In this document: positions 62,598 through 64,000 of the stretch, piece after piece
Layout: each line of letters opens with the position of its first letter
Position numbering within the stretch: the stretch's first letter is position 1
Source of the DNA: Macrolepiota albuminosa
Lineage: Eukaryota; Basidiomycota; Agaricomycetes; Agaricales; Agaricaceae
NCBI GenBank assembly: GCA_027475525.1
Contig: JAMWFC010000049.1
Span: forward strand, 931,297 to 995,296
Length of the DNA stretch: 64,000 nucleotides
Reading direction: 5' to 3'
Notes under the pieces: generated by a model
Databases searched by the model: none
The model's input: only the letters and a program-made list of their open reading frames with translations
Told to the model about the DNA's origin: nothing
Translations under genes and position numbers: made by a program

Positions 62598-63998
62598 CTA
62601 GGACCCAGATGACGATGCTCCCGCAACCGCACCCGTCTCAGTCACTATTGACTCCTCCTCCGGTGCAACGTTAATCGCGGGAGGGGGAGGCACCAATTCC
62701 GTCCTTGGTGGGGTTATAGGCCCCTCGACTGCAGGCGTGTCTACCACCATAGGCTCTGTTAGTGTGACGTTAATCGCTAAAGCTGTGATGGTGAGCGTAC
62801 CCTGCTCTGCCGTGCGTGACAGGAGATTGACCCGGCCTGGGTCCATGTCAGCTGTGGGCAGGTCATGCGCTGCCATGCGTTTTAGGAGGCTGACCCAATT
62901 CGGGTCCATGCCAATCAAATAATAGAGGCTGTTGGCCTCAGGGTTTTCTGGGAGCTTGCTCTCCTCGTGATGCTTGAACATAAGATGATAGTGATCGTCT
63001 TCAGTCATCTCCCACCATCCATCCCATTGCAGGATTGCGGCAGGGGTGCCATACTTGGAGAGGCGCTCCATGCGCTCGTCATTGACCTGCTTGAAGATGT
63101 CCATTGACATTGTGGGGGAATGGAACTGCTGTTCCAGGAAGACTATGCCGTACATGTATGTGTGGTCCACCCATTCCAGTGGGATCCGGTTGTGTAGAAG
63201 GACGCGTAATGCGTTGTTGTCGGAAAAGTTCCGTGCATGGTCGTCGGGCATGTGAACTTGGTGAATCTCGAGCTGCGGCCCATGTTGGGGCTCAAATGGC
63301 TGCTTGGGGAACATGGCGTCATACAAGGCAATCGCCTCTCGATAAAGCCCTGGACAGGCCACAACAAGGGTCATGCGCTGCACGATCACCGGCTTGGCTG
63401 TGCTGTTAGCGCACAGAGCTCGACATAAGGCGAACCCAAAGAGGGTCCGCCAGTGCATGTGATAGGCATGATCCACGGCGATACCTTGATAGGTATTTTC
63501 CAACCCGGGTCGGCCAAAGACCAGCACGTACTGCGCCAGCTGGTCGAGGTCAAACGGTGTGGCTGGATTCTGAGCACGCATTACGTGCAACGCCATGGTG
63601 CCATCATCTTTTGTGCGCAAGAAGCGCCCCAGAATGTGTCATCGCTTGACAAGAGCGAGGTCTTCAGGGCCCTGCATCGGGTTGATGAGGTCCTGGTACT
63701 GAGGCTCCTTCATCAGGAGCTGCATGGTTCGATCATGCAGAGCCTCAACTGTCCACTGCACGAACATCTGGAGCTCTGTGATCAACATGTACGTGATGAT
63801 TCTGTCACGACGCAGGACGTGCACATTTACGTAGTACTTATAGAGCCAGTCCAGCTCTAACAGAGTGTGGGGAAGGCTGCACAGGGTGTGCTTATACACA
63901 ATCGTACCTGGGATGTGGGCACAATGGCCAGAGGAATACTCATATGACGCCGCTCTATTAGCATCAGCTCCTATCAGCACTGTATTCATGGCATACAA
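62598..63998 (-). pseudogene. Extra-ORF homologue of element B, running off the window
   Basis: Same frame throughout with one TGA (63639-63641, where A has Trp). Roughly half the residues agree with the C-terminal domain of the extra ORF in element A: LVFGRPGLENTYQGIAVDHA, WRTLFGFALCRALC, NRIPLEWVDHTYMYGIVFLE, AILQWDGWWEMTEDDHYHLM, and RRDRIITYMLITELQMF upstream. Conserved positions are mostly aromatic and charged. The tail (LTEPMVVDTPAVEGPITPPR) is again Pro/Thr-rich and acidic. Pol would lie beyond 64000. Function unknown. Confidence 0.8.
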
Positions 63999-64000
63999 AT

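Noticed and set aside
1..64000. tRNA or rRNA genes and CRISPR arrays
   Set aside because: No cloverleaf with the usual arms, no rRNA sequence and no spaced short repeats were seen; the only short-period tandem array is the 21-bp repeat.

Overview
The window reads as nuclear DNA of a filamentous fungus, most likely a mushroom-forming basidiomycete (Agaricomycetes). The reasons are short GT..AG introns of about 48-73 nt, a Zn2Cys6 regulator, a CE16-type esterase remnant, a KDZ transposase with a cysteine cluster, and chromodomain Ty3/gypsy elements whose Gag proteins carry the motif DPNAMDVD. There is no bacterial gene organisation. Few host genes are intact. The clearest is a four-exon zinc-cluster regulator gene at 11681-13356 (minus). 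Most other host genes are broken remnants: an Acl4-like TPR protein, a CE16 esterase, a hybrid-histidine-kinase module, a midasin-like gene, a sterol glucosyltransferase end and a DnaJ-type TPR start.

Layout. 244-1955 is one copy of a 1.7-kb segment holding two divergent genes; the second copy is 49395-57201, split by an inserted LTR element. 3978-4869 may encode a protein with two SUMO-interaction-like motifs. 5520-8182 is a decayed Ty1/copia element carrying a mariner-type MITE. 8215-11000 is the CE16 pseudogene, hit by a solo LTR (8637-8954) and by an inverted-repeat element (9108-10254). About 14900-18060 is the histidine-kinase remnant. From 18160 to 25252 runs a midasin-like pseudogene into which a complete copia element (18845-24011, TSD AGGTG) has jumped.

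27725-38549 (minus) is a large Ty3/gypsy chromovirus, called A here, with gag, protease, RT-RNaseH-integrase-chromodomain and an extra downstream ORF of about 1,000 codons. A lies head to head with a heavily decayed relative C (38550-43807, plus). D (44230-48240, minus) is a third gypsy element. E (50723-56812, plus) is a fourth, complete with 319-bp LTRs and TSD ATTTC. A KDZ transposase pseudogene fills about 58713-61980. At the right edge element B (62058-64000, minus) carries a diverged second copy of the extra ORF found in A.

The points that stand out are these. (1) The extra ORF of A has a homologue in B, in the position an env gene would occupy. (2) A UGA stop between protease and RT is shared by A and C. 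(3) D and E both place the slippery heptamer GGGTTTT at the end of gag, in the correct frame for -1 frameshifting. (4) E has a primer-binding site complementary to its own predicted RNA 5' end. (5) An exact empty-site/filled-site pair exists for E. (6) Disabling stops in most elements are TGA at places where arginine (CGA) is expected, and the few LTR-LTR differences are CpG transitions. This fits C-to-T decay at methylated CpG.

All calls come from reading the sequence and from remembered family motifs. No search or alignment program was run, so family names for degenerate genes are provisional.
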